Source of the DNA: Lysinibacillus odysseyi 34hs-1 = NBRC 100172
GTDB taxonomy: Bacteria; Bacillota; Bacilli; Bacillales_A; Planococcaceae
Assembly (NCBI RefSeq): GCF_001591965.1
Contig: NZ_BCVX01000003.1
Coordinates: forward strand, 124,001-188,000
Reading direction: 5' to 3'
Length of the DNA: 64,000 bases
Shown: positions 7,547 to 15,606 of the stretch, in pieces
Position numbering within the stretch: the first letter of the stretch is position 1
Layout of the letters: each line of letters opens with the position of its first letter
Position numbers and translations under genes: made by a program
Notes under the pieces: generated by a model
Databases searched by the model: none
What the model was told of the DNA's origin: nothing
What the model saw: only the letters and a program-made list of their open reading frames with translations

Positions 7547-8531
7547 TCTTTTCGCTTCCTTTCAAATGACTGAAGTTGAATGTGTCGTCTGTAATCGGGG
7601 CGACTTTAGCCACTGCGTAAGTTGCTCCCTTTTGCGAGAAGAAGTCATAGGTCGAGCCTTCATTCCGGATCCCGTTCATAACAATCGGGTTGACTTCCTC
7701 TTCAGGGAACATCGCTTCAAAGCCTACATTCATAAGCGCTTTATTTGCATTATAGCGAACATACGCTTTTACCTCCGGACTAAGTCCTGTTTCCGCATAT
7801 ACATCTTCTGTATAGCGCAGTTCATTCTGATAAAGGTCCAATAAAAGTTCATAGCCCCATATCTTCAATTCATCTTGTTTTTCCTGGCTGAATCGTTTAA
7901 AAATATTTTGGGCAAAGAATCCTACCGCCACTCCATGAATGGATTCATCCCGCAGAATAAGGGAAATCACCTCTGCACTGTTTCGTAGTACACCCTGGCC
8001 CCCTAAATAAAGAGGATAGAAGAAGCCTGAATAGAAAAGAAATGATTCTAGCATGACCGAGGCATACATTGCTTTCCATAAGCTTTCAGGATCCCCTTCT
8101 TCGATCGATTGGTAGATGTCGCTGATACGTGCTGCTTTATACTGTAAAAATTCGTTCTTTTTTACCCATTCGAAAATCTCATCGATTTCTGCATTTTTAC
8201 AAAGTGTTGTAAATATATACGAATAGGATTTGGCATGAATCGCTTCAAAAGCTGCAAACACAGTAAGCACTGCCTTTTCCTGCAGGTCAGGAGCAAACTT
8301 GGCAATTTCATTCATCCCCACATTCGTTTGCAGGGTATCCAGCAGCGTCAGACCACCAAATACCTTTTTATACGTATCTTGATGTTCGAATGTCTGCCAT
8401 TGGCTGATATCCTTACTAACAGCAATTTCCTCTGGAAACCAGATCTGCTTCCACTGCTGGTCCCAAAATACCTTTGCAAGCTCTGATGTTGGGGCATTCC
8501 AATTGACTGCTTCATAAGTTAAATTTGACAT
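7533..8531 (-). CDS. nrdF: Class Ib ribonucleotide reductase, beta (radical) subunit
   Basis: NrdF holds the Mn/Fe-tyrosyl radical cofactor that NrdE uses to reduce ribonucleotides. The 332 residues include the expected metal ligands: Asp65, Glu96 and His99 in FEAIHAKSYSY, with radical Tyr103, and the later RDESIHG pair. Length and motifs are those of a functional class Ib subunit. ATG 8531 is preferred over an upstream GTG because AGAGGAG lies 8 nt before it; it overlaps the 3' end of nrdE. As in other class Ib operons it follows nrdE and shares the unit with the flavodoxin nrdI that activates Mn cofactors. Confidence 0.96.
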   Translation of the reverse strand: MSNLTYEAVNWNAPTSELAKVFWDQQWKQIWFPEEIAVSKDISQWQTFEHQDTYKKVFGGLTLLDTLQTNVGMNEIAKFAPDLQEKAVLTVFAAFEAIHAKSYSYIFTTLCKNAEIDEIFEWVKKNEFLQYKAARISDIYQSIEEGDPESLWKAMYASVMLESFLFYSGFFYPLYLGGQGVLRNSAEVISLILRDESIHGVAVGFFAQNIFKRFSQEKQDELKIWGYELLLDLYQNELRYTEDVYAETGLSPEVKAYVRYNANKALMNVGFEAMFPEEEVNPIVMNGIRNEGSTYDFFSQKGATYAVAKVAPITDDTFNFSHLKGSEKSEEK

Positions 8532-10612
8532 GCTACACACTCCTCTAACGTTTGCAGACGCTGCCGCACATAATAAACGGATTTAATTCCCTTCATCCAG
8601 GCATAAATATATACTTTCGCCAATTGTTCGGTTGTCCACTGATCCGTTACATACAGCGTCATCGATATTCCCTGGTCTACATGCTTTTGCGCAGCGGCAT
8701 ACACATCAATCAGTTCATACGGGTTCACGTCATAAGCCTCTGTATATAAATGCTTATTATCATTATTCATAAATGGCATTGGATAAATCGTTCGGCTGTC
8801 GGCATAATCCCTAATTTCCACCCGCTCTGTACATGGAGCAATAGAAGCGGTGCTATTACGGATATAAGAAATACTCCCCGTCGGAGCAATCGCCAGACGG
8901 TACGCATGATAAAGGCCATGCTCCATCACTTGTGCTTTTAATTCTTTCCACATGTGGGCAGTTATCAATGGTACAGAACCGAGAGCCTTTGTTACTTTGG
9001 AAGAATGAAGTACTGCTTTTTTATCAGTATACTGATTGAAGTACTCACCATTTGCATAGTCACTATCTTCAAAACGGTAGAATGTTTCCTTCTTCTCCTT
9101 TGCAATCTCCATCGAGGACTGGATTGAATAGTAATTTACAGCCTCCATAAAGGCGTCTATAAAGTCAATAGAATCCTGTGATCCATAAGGAATTTCTTCA
9201 TGTACAAGGTGGCCATGAAGATTCATAACACCAAGGCCGATGGAATGCATAAGCTTGTTCGCATTTGCTACAGAAGGAACATTTCGGATATAGGTCATTG
9301 TAGAAACATTTGTCAGCAAGCGGATGGACGTGTCAACTAATTGTCCAAAGTCATTCACCTTGGTCGCCTTATGAATATCAAGCGAACCAAGATTACATGA
9401 CACATCCAGCCCGTATTCATTTGGCTGATCCTGGTCCGTAATGATGCTTGTCTCTTGCACCTGCAGGATTTCCGTACAAAGATTTGACATCTTCACCCGG
9501 CCAATACCCTTCAAAGGATGCACCTTATTCACATTGTCATCAAAAATTTCGAACGGATATCCTGATTCAAACTGTGCCTTTTTTATTTCCGTATAAAGCT
9601 TCCGTGCATTCAGTCTCTTCAATTTGCGGATGTTTGGATTGTCAAGCAGCTCATAATACATAGCACTCATTGAGAGCTCAGACATACGTTGTCCGTACTC
9701 CTTGTAGATGTCATATGGACTGAACAGCACAACATCCTTATCACGCTTCATTAGCTCAAAGAAAATACCTGGAATAATGATGCCCGTTGATAATGTAGCA
9801 AGGCGGATTTTATCGTCGGCATTCGGCTTTTTGGATGATATAAAATTTTCAATATCCCCGTGGAAAATATTCAAATAGGCGACACCTGATCCGTTGCGCT
9901 GTCCTAATTGGTTAGAATATAAGAATGAATTTTCAAGCAGCTTTGCTACCGGAATGACACCGCTTGCCTTATTAAGAATACCTTTGATTGGGTCACCAAG
10001 TGGACGAAGATCCGTTAGATTTACTCCGACACCTCCGCCAAGACGGGACAGCTCCAGACAATAGCCGATGTTCTCCGCGATACTGTTCATCGTATCGTCC
10101 ATCGTCAGCTTAAAGCAGCTGACAAGCTCCCCTCTTGCCTTCTTCCCGCTGTTTAATGCAGTAGGGGTTGCGGGCTGGTATGCTTCCATCATTGCTTCAA
10201 CAGCCTGTTCTGCCAGTGTCTCATCACCCTGTGCCAAGTAAAGAGCGATGATAACAATGCGGTCTTCATATTTTTCAAGTATTTCCTTGCCGTCCCTGCT
10301 CTTCATCGCATAACCTTCATAAAATTTGCTGGCGCTCATAAAGGAAGAAAAACGAAATTTGTAGCTGTATGCCTTTTCATACAGTCCTTTAATAAATTCA
10401 AAACTGTAAGCTTCCAAAAATTCCTTTTCATAATAGCCCTCTTCTATTAAATACTCCAGCTTGTCCTCCAAATTGATAAAGTGGCGCATCCGTACATTTA
10501 CTTCTTCCAGGAAATATCTGCGTGTCGCTTCCTTATCTTTTCCATTGTCGATACTGCCTGTCGTAGCGTATTGGTTTAAAACTTCATTATTTAACTTTAA
10601 ATACGTTTTCAT
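8519..10612 (-). CDS. nrdE: Class Ib ribonucleotide reductase, alpha (catalytic) subunit
   Basis: NrdE reduces ribonucleoside diphosphates to deoxy forms. The 697 residues contain the redox pair Cys166 (ELVSCF) and Cys406 (SCNLGS), the thiyl-radical Cys379 (MSNLCTEI), and a C-terminal C-x-x-C shuttle (ECVACQI). Cys379 and Cys406 are 27 residues apart, as in well-studied class Ib enzymes. There is no N-terminal ATP-cone, as expected for class Ib. The start overlaps the nrdI stop by four bases. The enzyme does not need cobalamin, which makes the B12 riboswitch upstream meaningful as an isoenzyme switch. Confidence 0.97.
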   Translation of the reverse strand: MKTYLKLNNEVLNQYATTGSIDNGKDKEATRRYFLEEVNVRMRHFINLEDKLEYLIEEGYYEKEFLEAYSFEFIKGLYEKAYSYKFRFSSFMSASKFYEGYAMKSRDGKEILEKYEDRIVIIALYLAQGDETLAEQAVEAMMEAYQPATPTALNSGKKARGELVSCFKLTMDDTMNSIAENIGYCLELSRLGGGVGVNLTDLRPLGDPIKGILNKASGVIPVAKLLENSFLYSNQLGQRNGSGVAYLNIFHGDIENFISSKKPNADDKIRLATLSTGIIIPGIFFELMKRDKDVVLFSPYDIYKEYGQRMSELSMSAMYYELLDNPNIRKLKRLNARKLYTEIKKAQFESGYPFEIFDDNVNKVHPLKGIGRVKMSNLCTEILQVQETSIITDQDQPNEYGLDVSCNLGSLDIHKATKVNDFGQLVDTSIRLLTNVSTMTYIRNVPSVANANKLMHSIGLGVMNLHGHLVHEEIPYGSQDSIDFIDAFMEAVNYYSIQSSMEIAKEKKETFYRFEDSDYANGEYFNQYTDKKAVLHSSKVTKALGSVPLITAHMWKELKAQVMEHGLYHAYRLAIAPTGSISYIRNSTASIAPCTERVEIRDYADSRTIYPMPFMNNDNKHLYTEAYDVNPYELIDVYAAAQKHVDQGISMTLYVTDQWTTEQLAKVYIYAWMKGIKSVYYVRQRLQTLEECVACQI

Positions 10613-10977
10613 GTCACAACCTCTTTTACATATTGATGATAAAACTGGACAATTTTCTCGTAATCCTGTGGAAATCCCCGTAAATCCAGCTTGCAGATAA
10701 GCGGTATTCCATATTCCATGGCCAATTTGTCGCCTGCCATACCGAACACATCGTGACCGAAATTACTGTTGCCGCTCACAATTACGCCTCTGCAATAAGG
10801 ATGATTATGTTTCATAAAAAAAGAAACACGTGCTGGAACATCCCCTAATCCGTCCGTATATGTGAACAGTAAAAAGGGGACCTTTAAATGCAGCCCATCA
10901 CTTATCTCAATATTCGGTAAATTGAGTTTAGAAATCACAAAGGATACATTTCCCGTCCTGCTGGTATATGCAATCAA
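10609..10977 (-). CDS. nrdI: Flavodoxin-like NrdI, class Ib RNR activator
   Basis: This 122-residue flavodoxin fold has the NrdI pattern: IAYTSRTGNVSFVISKL as the FMN phosphate loop, the VPFLLFTYTDGLGDVP segment and the SGNSNFGHDVFGMAGDKLA segment near the flavin. NrdI supplies oxidant for assembling the Mn-tyrosyl cofactor in NrdF. It overlaps nrdH and nrdE by four bases each, so translation of the three genes is coupled. Confidence 0.95.
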   Translation of the reverse strand: MIAYTSRTGNVSFVISKLNLPNIEISDGLHLKVPFLLFTYTDGLGDVPARVSFFMKHNHPYCRGVIVSGNSNFGHDVFGMAGDKLAMEYGIPLICKLDLRGFPQDYEKIVQFYHQYVKEVVT

Positions 10978-11198
10978 TTGCTTAGTTGTCCTATTCTTTC
11001 CAAGATAGCCGGGACGCTTCCGATCAGCTCATCATTCACCTGCAAAATCGGCACAGAGGAAAACCCTGCTTCGGTTACTCTTTGCATTGCCTCCTGATTA
11101 TGATCCAGATTCACTACTTCTGCCTCTAAACCTGCCTGTAGAAGTTCAGATTTGACCCAAAGGCATTTTGGGCAAACTGTTTTTGTGTATAACTTCAT
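10974..11198 (-). CDS. nrdH: Glutaredoxin-like NrdH redoxin
   Basis: NrdH is a small thioredoxin-fold electron donor for NrdE. The 74-residue protein has the active site C-P-K-C at 9-12 and the cis-proline region SSVPILQV followed by IGSVPAIL. The ATG at 11198 is chosen because AAAGG lies about 9 nt upstream; the ATG at 11207 would place the ribosome site against the start. It is the first gene of the riboswitch-controlled unit, about 110 nt after the riboswitch terminator. Confidence 0.93.
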   Translation of the reverse strand: MKLYTKTVCPKCLWVKSELLQAGLEAEVVNLDHNQEAMQRVTEAGFSSVPILQVNDELIGSVPAILERIGQLSN

Positions 11199-11306
11199 CT
11201 CACTCATCCTTTCTTATCCATTCTTCGGTTTTTATTTCTCTTAACAGGCAACGTAAACCCATTGCTCCTATCAACCTTGGAACCTTTTATTAAAAGTAAG
11301 TAAACA

Positions 11307-11337
11307 TAAAAAAAGCTACCTCCTAAAGAGATAGCTG
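11307..11337 (-). terminator. Intrinsic terminator of the B12 riboswitch (expression platform)
   Basis: On the minus strand a 9-bp stem is formed by bases 11336-11328 (AGCTATCTC) and 11322-11314 (GAGGTAGCT, one G-U pair), followed by seven T. Directly before it lies another 12-bp hairpin (11370-11359 with 11349-11338). The nrdH ribosome site is about 100 nt further on, so control is most likely by transcription termination rather than by hiding the start. Confidence 0.85.
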
Positions 11338-11399
11338 GAAATGGAAACGTAAAAAACCCGTCTCCATTTCTCAATCCCCGAAGAAATGTACAGTCGCTT

Positions 11400-11557
11400 T
11401 ATTCAGGCAGGTCTCCTGGCTTTGCTTCATCCTTTGATTCCCTTCCCATGCATTAAGCACAGTGGCTATGAATCATCGTCGGCATTTACAGTTGCGGGGA
11501 CAGCGCCGGTCTCTTTCCGGACTTCCCTTTTAAACTACATATAGTAGTACCTGAACA
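11400..11557 (-). ncRNA. Cobalamin (adenosylcobalamin) riboswitch aptamer
   Basis: The minus strand carries the hallmark B12 box AGCCAGGAGACCTGCC (11421-11406), a GCGCTGTCCCCGCAACTG core segment, AAAAGGGAAGTCCGG near the 5' side, and a GCCACTG element. Closing stem P1 is visible: TTCAGG near the 5' end pairs with CCTGAA just after the B12 box. Binding of adenosylcobalamin would favour the downstream terminator and switch off nrdHIEF, the adenosyltransferase and btuF. Confidence 0.95.
11532..11547. promoter_or_regulatory. Second NrdR-like box, inside the riboswitch 5' part
   Basis: AAACTACATATAGTAG matches the NrdR box consensus ACACWATATATWGTGT at 12 of 16 positions and its 12-base core at 11 of 12. 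Its centre is exactly 32 bp from the centre of the stronger box at 11564-11579, the spacing expected for paired NrdR boxes. The same bases form a hairpin near the 5' end of the aptamer, so the dyad could be conserved for RNA rather than DNA reasons. Confidence 0.5.
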
Positions 11558-11563
11558 AAACTA

Positions 11564-11579
11564 ACACAATATATTGTTT
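11564..11579. promoter_or_regulatory. NrdR box of the nrd operon
   Basis: ACACAATATATTGTTT matches the NrdR consensus ACACWATATATWGTGT at 15 of 16 positions. NrdR is an ATP/dATP-sensing zinc-finger repressor of ribonucleotide reductase genes. The box lies about +9 to +24 relative to the start site predicted from the promoter at 11595-11624. Confidence 0.85.
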
Positions 11580-11594
11580 TAAGTAACTGAAGTC

Positions 11595-11624
11595 AGTATA
11601 GCATAGTCCCTTCTGAATTGTAAA
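11595..11624 (-). promoter_or_regulatory. Sigma-A promoter of the nrd/B12 unit
   Basis: On the minus strand TTTACA (11624-11619), an 18-nt spacer and TATACT (11600-11595) form a plausible promoter. The predicted start near 11588 leaves the whole riboswitch in the leader and the NrdR boxes just downstream. Confidence 0.6.
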
Positions 11625-11734
11625 ATGGTATTTTCATTTTTTCCCCTAACCATAGAAATTTCATGCAAAAAAGACAGATTCCATTTTTAAAATCGTGCAT
11701 TATGTTACGATATTTAAAAACAACAGGTGATTGT

Positions 11735-13198
11735 ATGGAACTTTCAATTTGTGTGACAAGTGATCTGCATGGAAGACTGGATCGGTTTGAAGAAATAGCG
11801 CAGCATATTAACCAAATAAAGCCTGACATTTTAATAGATAACGGCGATTTTCTACAGGGCAGCTTGACGACTTATTACTATGACTATGTGAAGCCAGGTC
11901 CACACCCGATGATTGCAGCAGCCAATAGTCTTGGCTACGATGCCGCTGTCTTTGGCAATCATGAATTCAATTACCCACTTGCTGAAGTGGAAAGTATGAG
12001 AAAACAATGCAAATTTCCCTGGATCGCCTGTAATATCGGCCCTTTTGCAAAGCCCTATATTCTTAAAGAAGTCAAAGGAAAAAAAATAGCGGTCATTGGC
12101 GTCGTGACGCAGGCAACCCCCCGGTGGGATGAGCATCAGTATACGAATAACCTGACATTTTCAGATGCTTATACAACAGCAGCTTTCTGGGTGCAGCACG
12201 TCAAAAAGGCAGAAAATGCCGACCTCATCATTCTCAGCTATCACGGCGGCTTTACGAAACACCCGGAAACCGGCGTTCCTTTTGCAGAGGAAGACGGAGA
12301 AAATGAAGGAAACCGATTGCTCGATATTCCCGGCGTTGATATACTCATCACCGGTCATCAGCATCTGGAAATTTGTTCTATCATTAATGGTATTCCCATT
12401 ATCCAGCCAGGCGCTAACGGCTCCTGCTTTAGCCATATTACATATAATCTGGTGAAAAAAAACGCTCATACAGTCAAACTGAACTATGTGACAAGCTCTT
12501 CCGAACGTTACCCGGATGAAGTAAAGGAGTGGCTTACGGGGAAAATCGGCTATACGGATAAAGATTTCCGTTACACCGGGCTGCTTTCCTCCAGACTCAA
12601 AAATCATCCATTCGTCGATTTCATGCATGATTTCCAACTTGAAGCTACAGGTGCCCAGCTCTCTGTCGTCGAATTACTTTACCACGAGCAGGGAGGCTTT
12701 ACCCAGGATATAACGGTAATGGATATATTGAAAAACTTTTCCCGCCCCAATACATTGAAAGTACTAAAGCTGACAGGTGCAGCGATTAAAGAGGCGCTTG
12801 AGCAATGTGCAGCCGTATTTGCTGTAGACGCTGCTGGTACGATCGATTTTGCTTTAAATGTGCATCCCGATATATTAGCTCCCTATGTGTACGATTTTTG
12901 GGGAGGGCTTGACTACAAGCTTGTTATTAGCGAGCCTGTCGGCAACCGGGTAAAAAATATAATGTATAAAGGCAGACCCATTACAAGCGAGATGACTTTC
13001 CGTGTTGCAATGAACAGCTACCGGGCTACAGGGGCAGACTTCCCGATGTTTCAAAATAACCCCGTATTGAGTGAAACAAAGGATATTATACCCGAGCTTC
13101 TGATGAGGTATATTAAAGAGCATTCCCCGCTGCCTCATCGGCAGCACGGACATTTTCAAGTGATGGCGATGACAAATGCAGGCTTGTCTATAAAGTGA
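11735..13198 (+). CDS. YunD-like 5'-nucleotidase-family metallophosphoesterase
   Basis: This 487-residue, two-domain protein has a metallophosphoesterase domain with the usual ligand blocks: SDLHGR, DNGDFLQGS, GNHEFNY, SYHGG and ITGHQHLE. A 5'-nucleotidase C-terminal substrate domain follows (about 300-470). It lacks a signal peptide, unlike secreted UshA-type enzymes, and resembles cytoplasmic B. subtilis YunD. The substrate is probably a nucleotide or nucleotide sugar. ATG 11735 is chosen with CAGGTG nearby; longer in-frame starts run into the divergent nrd promoter. The last codons (LSIK) and stop are made by the first unit of the downstream tandem repeat. Confidence 0.85.
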   Translation: MELSICVTSDLHGRLDRFEEIAQHINQIKPDILIDNGDFLQGSLTTYYYDYVKPGPHPMIAAANSLGYDAAVFGNHEFNYPLAEVESMRKQCKFPWIACNIGPFAKPYILKEVKGKKIAVIGVVTQATPRWDEHQYTNNLTFSDAYTTAAFWVQHVKKAENADLIILSYHGGFTKHPETGVPFAEEDGENEGNRLLDIPGVDILITGHQHLEICSIINGIPIIQPGANGSCFSHITYNLVKKNAHTVKLNYVTSSSERYPDEVKEWLTGKIGYTDKDFRYTGLLSSRLKNHPFVDFMHDFQLEATGAQLSVVELLYHEQGGFTQDITVMDILKNFSRPNTLKVLKLTGAAIKEALEQCAAVFAVDAAGTIDFALNVHPDILAPYVYDFWGGLDYKLVISEPVGNRVKNIMYKGRPITSEMTFRVAMNSYRATGADFPMFQNNPVLSETKDIIPELLMRYIKEHSPLPHRQHGHFQVMAMTNAGLSIK

Positions 13199-13307
13199 AG
13201 AATAGCATTTAATAACAGCGGGCTTGTCTATTACGTGCAGGAAATGGTCTATTAAGCGAGGAAAACTGTCTATCAATTACTTAGAGTTCTCTATTAATAG
13301 CAGGACA
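13184..13307. repeat. 21-bp-period degenerate tandem repeat
   Basis: Units starting with YTGTCTAT occur at 13224, 13245, 13266 and (as TTCTCTAT) 13287, an exact 21-bp period. A fifth unit lies at 13184, 40 bp before the second. The rough consensus is TTGTCTATTAAGNGNAGGAAA. The first unit supplies the stop codon of the phosphoesterase gene. No protein or hairpin explains it. Confidence 0.75.
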
Positions 13308-13353
13308 GCATAGGTTGATCTAGTAACTAAGGTGGAACGTCTCTGAACAGAGC

Positions 13354-13377
13354 AGGAGTGTCTTTTTTGACACTCCT
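13354..13377. terminator. Hairpin between convergent genes
   Basis: AGGAGTGTC (13354-13362) pairs with GACACTCCT (13369-13377) around a T-rich loop. The tails are poor (ATTTCTTA on the + strand), but its place between two convergent genes fits a terminator. Confidence 0.55.
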
Positions 13378-13386
13378 ATTTCTTAT

Positions 13387-14898
13387 CTAATATACCGCCG
13401 TTGTAAATTTCACTTTCCAGCCTTCGTCCCGTACCATATCCCATTCAAATATTTCTTCTTTATAGGGATTTTTTACAATCAGCTTCTCCCTAGTCTTATT
13501 AAATTCCGCTTTCTCCAACATAAAAGCATAATAGCGGATGAAATGATCCAGGTTGCGGTTTTTCGTTTCTTTAAAATATTTTTCCATTTGCTCATAAGAA
13601 ATTCCGCTTGTCAATGTGTGTGCTGTTTTGTAATCCTTTATCAGCAGTGCATACAGCTGGATTCTAGCAATCTCTTTTGGATCAGCGTTTGCCGCAGCAA
13701 CAAATCCCTTTTGTTTTACCTTATCGTACAGTGACAGCTCTTCTGGAGACCAAGTTGTTTCTATATCGGTCATTGAATAGCCCAGTACCTTTCCAATGAC
13801 CTGATTTTTGGGGATATATCCTTGAGTACCATCACTTAGCCAATTATCTGGATGAACAAAAATTTCTCCTTCTTTCATTTCGCCATAATCGATTATGCTG
13901 TTATTTTTATAATCAGGCTGGTCTTTTGCCTTTGCCCAGCCATCTGGCTCCAGTATCCCTATATCATTAATTATAATGGAACTCTCTTCTTTTTTAACCG
14001 ATACCCCGTGACTGCCCATATCATAGGTTGCCAGTATCCGGACAACTTCCCGTCCTTCTTTTCCTTCTATTAATACAACGTCAGTAGTATTGAGCGGAGT
14101 CGTTGCATAATAATCCGGATCTATTACAATATCAAATTGTGTATATTCTTCTCCATATACATGCATCGTATCCTTTTTGTATGAAATTGCATAATTATCA
14201 CCTACAAGGTCAGATATAATTGGTGGTTCCGATGTAAAGCCGGTTCTTCTATATTGTTCGGTCCTCTTCTTCACACCATCCTTCACAGTATAAACAGGCG
14301 TCCCGCTGGAAGGTGCCAACGCAATCCATATTTTTTCCCAATCAATCGTAAACGTTTTAACTTCCTTCTCTCCTACGACCATTTTATCTGCATCATCTTT
14401 TAAGACACCTGCAAAAATGACATCACCGTTTTTCTCATGATAATCATAATAGGTCCAACTAGAATACCCTAGTTCTGTTTTGCTCGGTTTTTGGCCAATC
14501 ACCCCTGACAATCCAAACGACCATTTTTTATCCTTAAAGGTCATGTACTGAAAATAGTAAACCTCACTGTCTCCCTGATCATAGACACTAACGATGATTG
14601 CATCATTTTTTCGTTCAAACGGCAATTCAACATGCCGGATATCAACCTGCATATTACTCTGCTCTTCCTGCAGGAATTGCTTATACGCAGCGATAGCACC
14701 TGCCTGGGAATATCCTTCATCCGACCTGAATCCGTTCATTATAAAGAACAAACACAGTACTGAAAGAACAGCCACAACTCCAGCCGGCACCCAGCTATTC
14801 CTTTTTTTTTCTACCGCTTGGAGGACTTCTTTTTTCCTTTCCTCCGTAAGTTTTAATTCGCCAAAAACTTCTCGTTGTTCCTGCTTAAACTTATTCAT
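13387..14898 (-). CDS. Single-span membrane protein, partner of the adjacent (broken) ECF sigma gene
   Basis: This 503-residue protein has a short cytosolic N-terminus (KQEQREVFGELKLTEERKKEVLQAVEKK), one membrane span at about 36-57, and a large outside domain of about 440 residues with no family I recognise. Layout and position directly after a sigma gene are typical of ECF anti-sigma or sensor proteins. ATG 14898 is chosen for its GGGAGGTG ribosome site, and it overlaps the ancestral end of the sigma frame. The reading frame is intact, although the sigma gene before it is damaged. Confidence 0.65.
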   Translation of the reverse strand: MNKFKQEQREVFGELKLTEERKKEVLQAVEKKRNSWVPAGVVAVLSVLCLFFIMNGFRSDEGYSQAGAIAAYKQFLQEEQSNMQVDIRHVELPFERKNDAIIVSVYDQGDSEVYYFQYMTFKDKKWSFGLSGVIGQKPSKTELGYSSWTYYDYHEKNGDVIFAGVLKDDADKMVVGEKEVKTFTIDWEKIWIALAPSSGTPVYTVKDGVKKRTEQYRRTGFTSEPPIISDLVGDNYAISYKKDTMHVYGEEYTQFDIVIDPDYYATTPLNTTDVVLIEGKEGREVVRILATYDMGSHGVSVKKEESSIIINDIGILEPDGWAKAKDQPDYKNNSIIDYGEMKEGEIFVHPDNWLSDGTQGYIPKNQVIGKVLGYSMTDIETTWSPEELSLYDKVKQKGFVAAANADPKEIARIQLYALLIKDYKTAHTLTSGISYEQMEKYFKETKNRNLDHFIRYYAFMLEKAEFNKTREKLIVKNPYKEEIFEWDMVRDEGWKVKFTTAVY

Positions 14899-15406
14899 GT
14901 GATAGCACCTCCCATTGCTTTTCATCAAGCCGTTCTTTCAGCATTGTCCGTCCTCTTCTAAGCCTTGTTTTCAAACAGATCTAAAAGCTCGGCAACATCC
15001 GAACTCGTATACTCTTCATAATAAAAGAGCAATATTACTTCTCGATAGATGACGGGAAGCTGCATGACATGCTTTGTCAGCTCTGTCTGTTCAACCGATG
15101 CTATCAGTTTTGCTTCTATCCCTTTTGCGGGATCAGGCACTTTCTTAAGGAGAAAGTTTGATAAAATTTTTTTTTATTTTTCCAGCTGCGAAGATAATCA
15201 TGGCAGGTGTTAATAACAATCCTGGTTAGATATGTCTTAATCGTCGATTCCTCACGAAACTGGTCAGATGATCTAAAAAACTTGATGAAACTCTCCTGGA
15301 CAAGGTCCTCTGCAGTCGTCCAATTTTTAACGTATGTATAGCTGATTTGCAGCAAGTAGCCGCTGTATGTATCCATTAATTCATTCATTTCCTTATTTGA
15401 CAGCAT
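14891..15406 (-). pseudogene. Frameshifted ECF sigma factor gene
   Basis: The first frame (15406-15116) encodes region 2 (NELMDTYSGYLLQISYTYVK, then DLVQESFIKFFRSSD). It runs out of frame after a tract of nine A on the coding strand (15175-15167) and stops. The rest of region 4 (LTKHVMQLPVIYREVILLFYYEEYTSSDVAELLD) continues in another frame from about 15165 to 14980. The start of the DNA-binding helix is then lost, and VKTR-like RLRRGRTMLKERLDEKQ continues in a third frame to TAA 14893-14891, overlapping the next start. Two lesions are needed, the second probably a small deletion near 14965-14978. A GAGGTGG ribosome site and an ECF-type promoter remain. Confidence 0.8.
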
Positions 15407-15432
15407 ATGCCCACCTCATTTCTCGCCCCTTT

Positions 15433-15459
15433 GACGGGATATTTCTTCCAATAGTTTCA
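15433..15459 (-). promoter_or_regulatory. ECF-type promoter before the broken sigma gene
   Basis: On the minus strand TGAAAC (15459-15454) is followed after 17 nt by CGTC (15436-15433), close to the TGAAAC/CGT pattern of ECF sigma promoters. It suggests the locus was autoregulated. With the sigma gene damaged, another ECF sigma factor might still read it. Confidence 0.5.
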
Positions 15460-15547
15460 CAAACCCGAAAATTGTATTGGTCTAATTCAAATGGTAAACT
15501 CATATAGATAGAAAGGTGCATTTTTTTACACATATGACAAATGTAAA

Positions 15548-15575
15548 TTGACTAACTTGCAAACTTTTTTACAAT
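15548..15575 (+). promoter_or_regulatory. Sigma-A promoter of degV
   Basis: TTGACT (15548-15553), a 16-nt spacer and TACAAT (15570-15575) form a good vegetative promoter about 30 bp before the coding start. Confidence 0.6.
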
Positions 15576-15606
15576 AGTATAAGTATACATACGGGAGGCG
15601 TTGGAA

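Noticed and set aside
11593-11608. Third NrdR-like box over the -10 of the nrd promoter
   Set aside because: Only the left half resembles the consensus (7/16) and the spacing of 29 bp is off.
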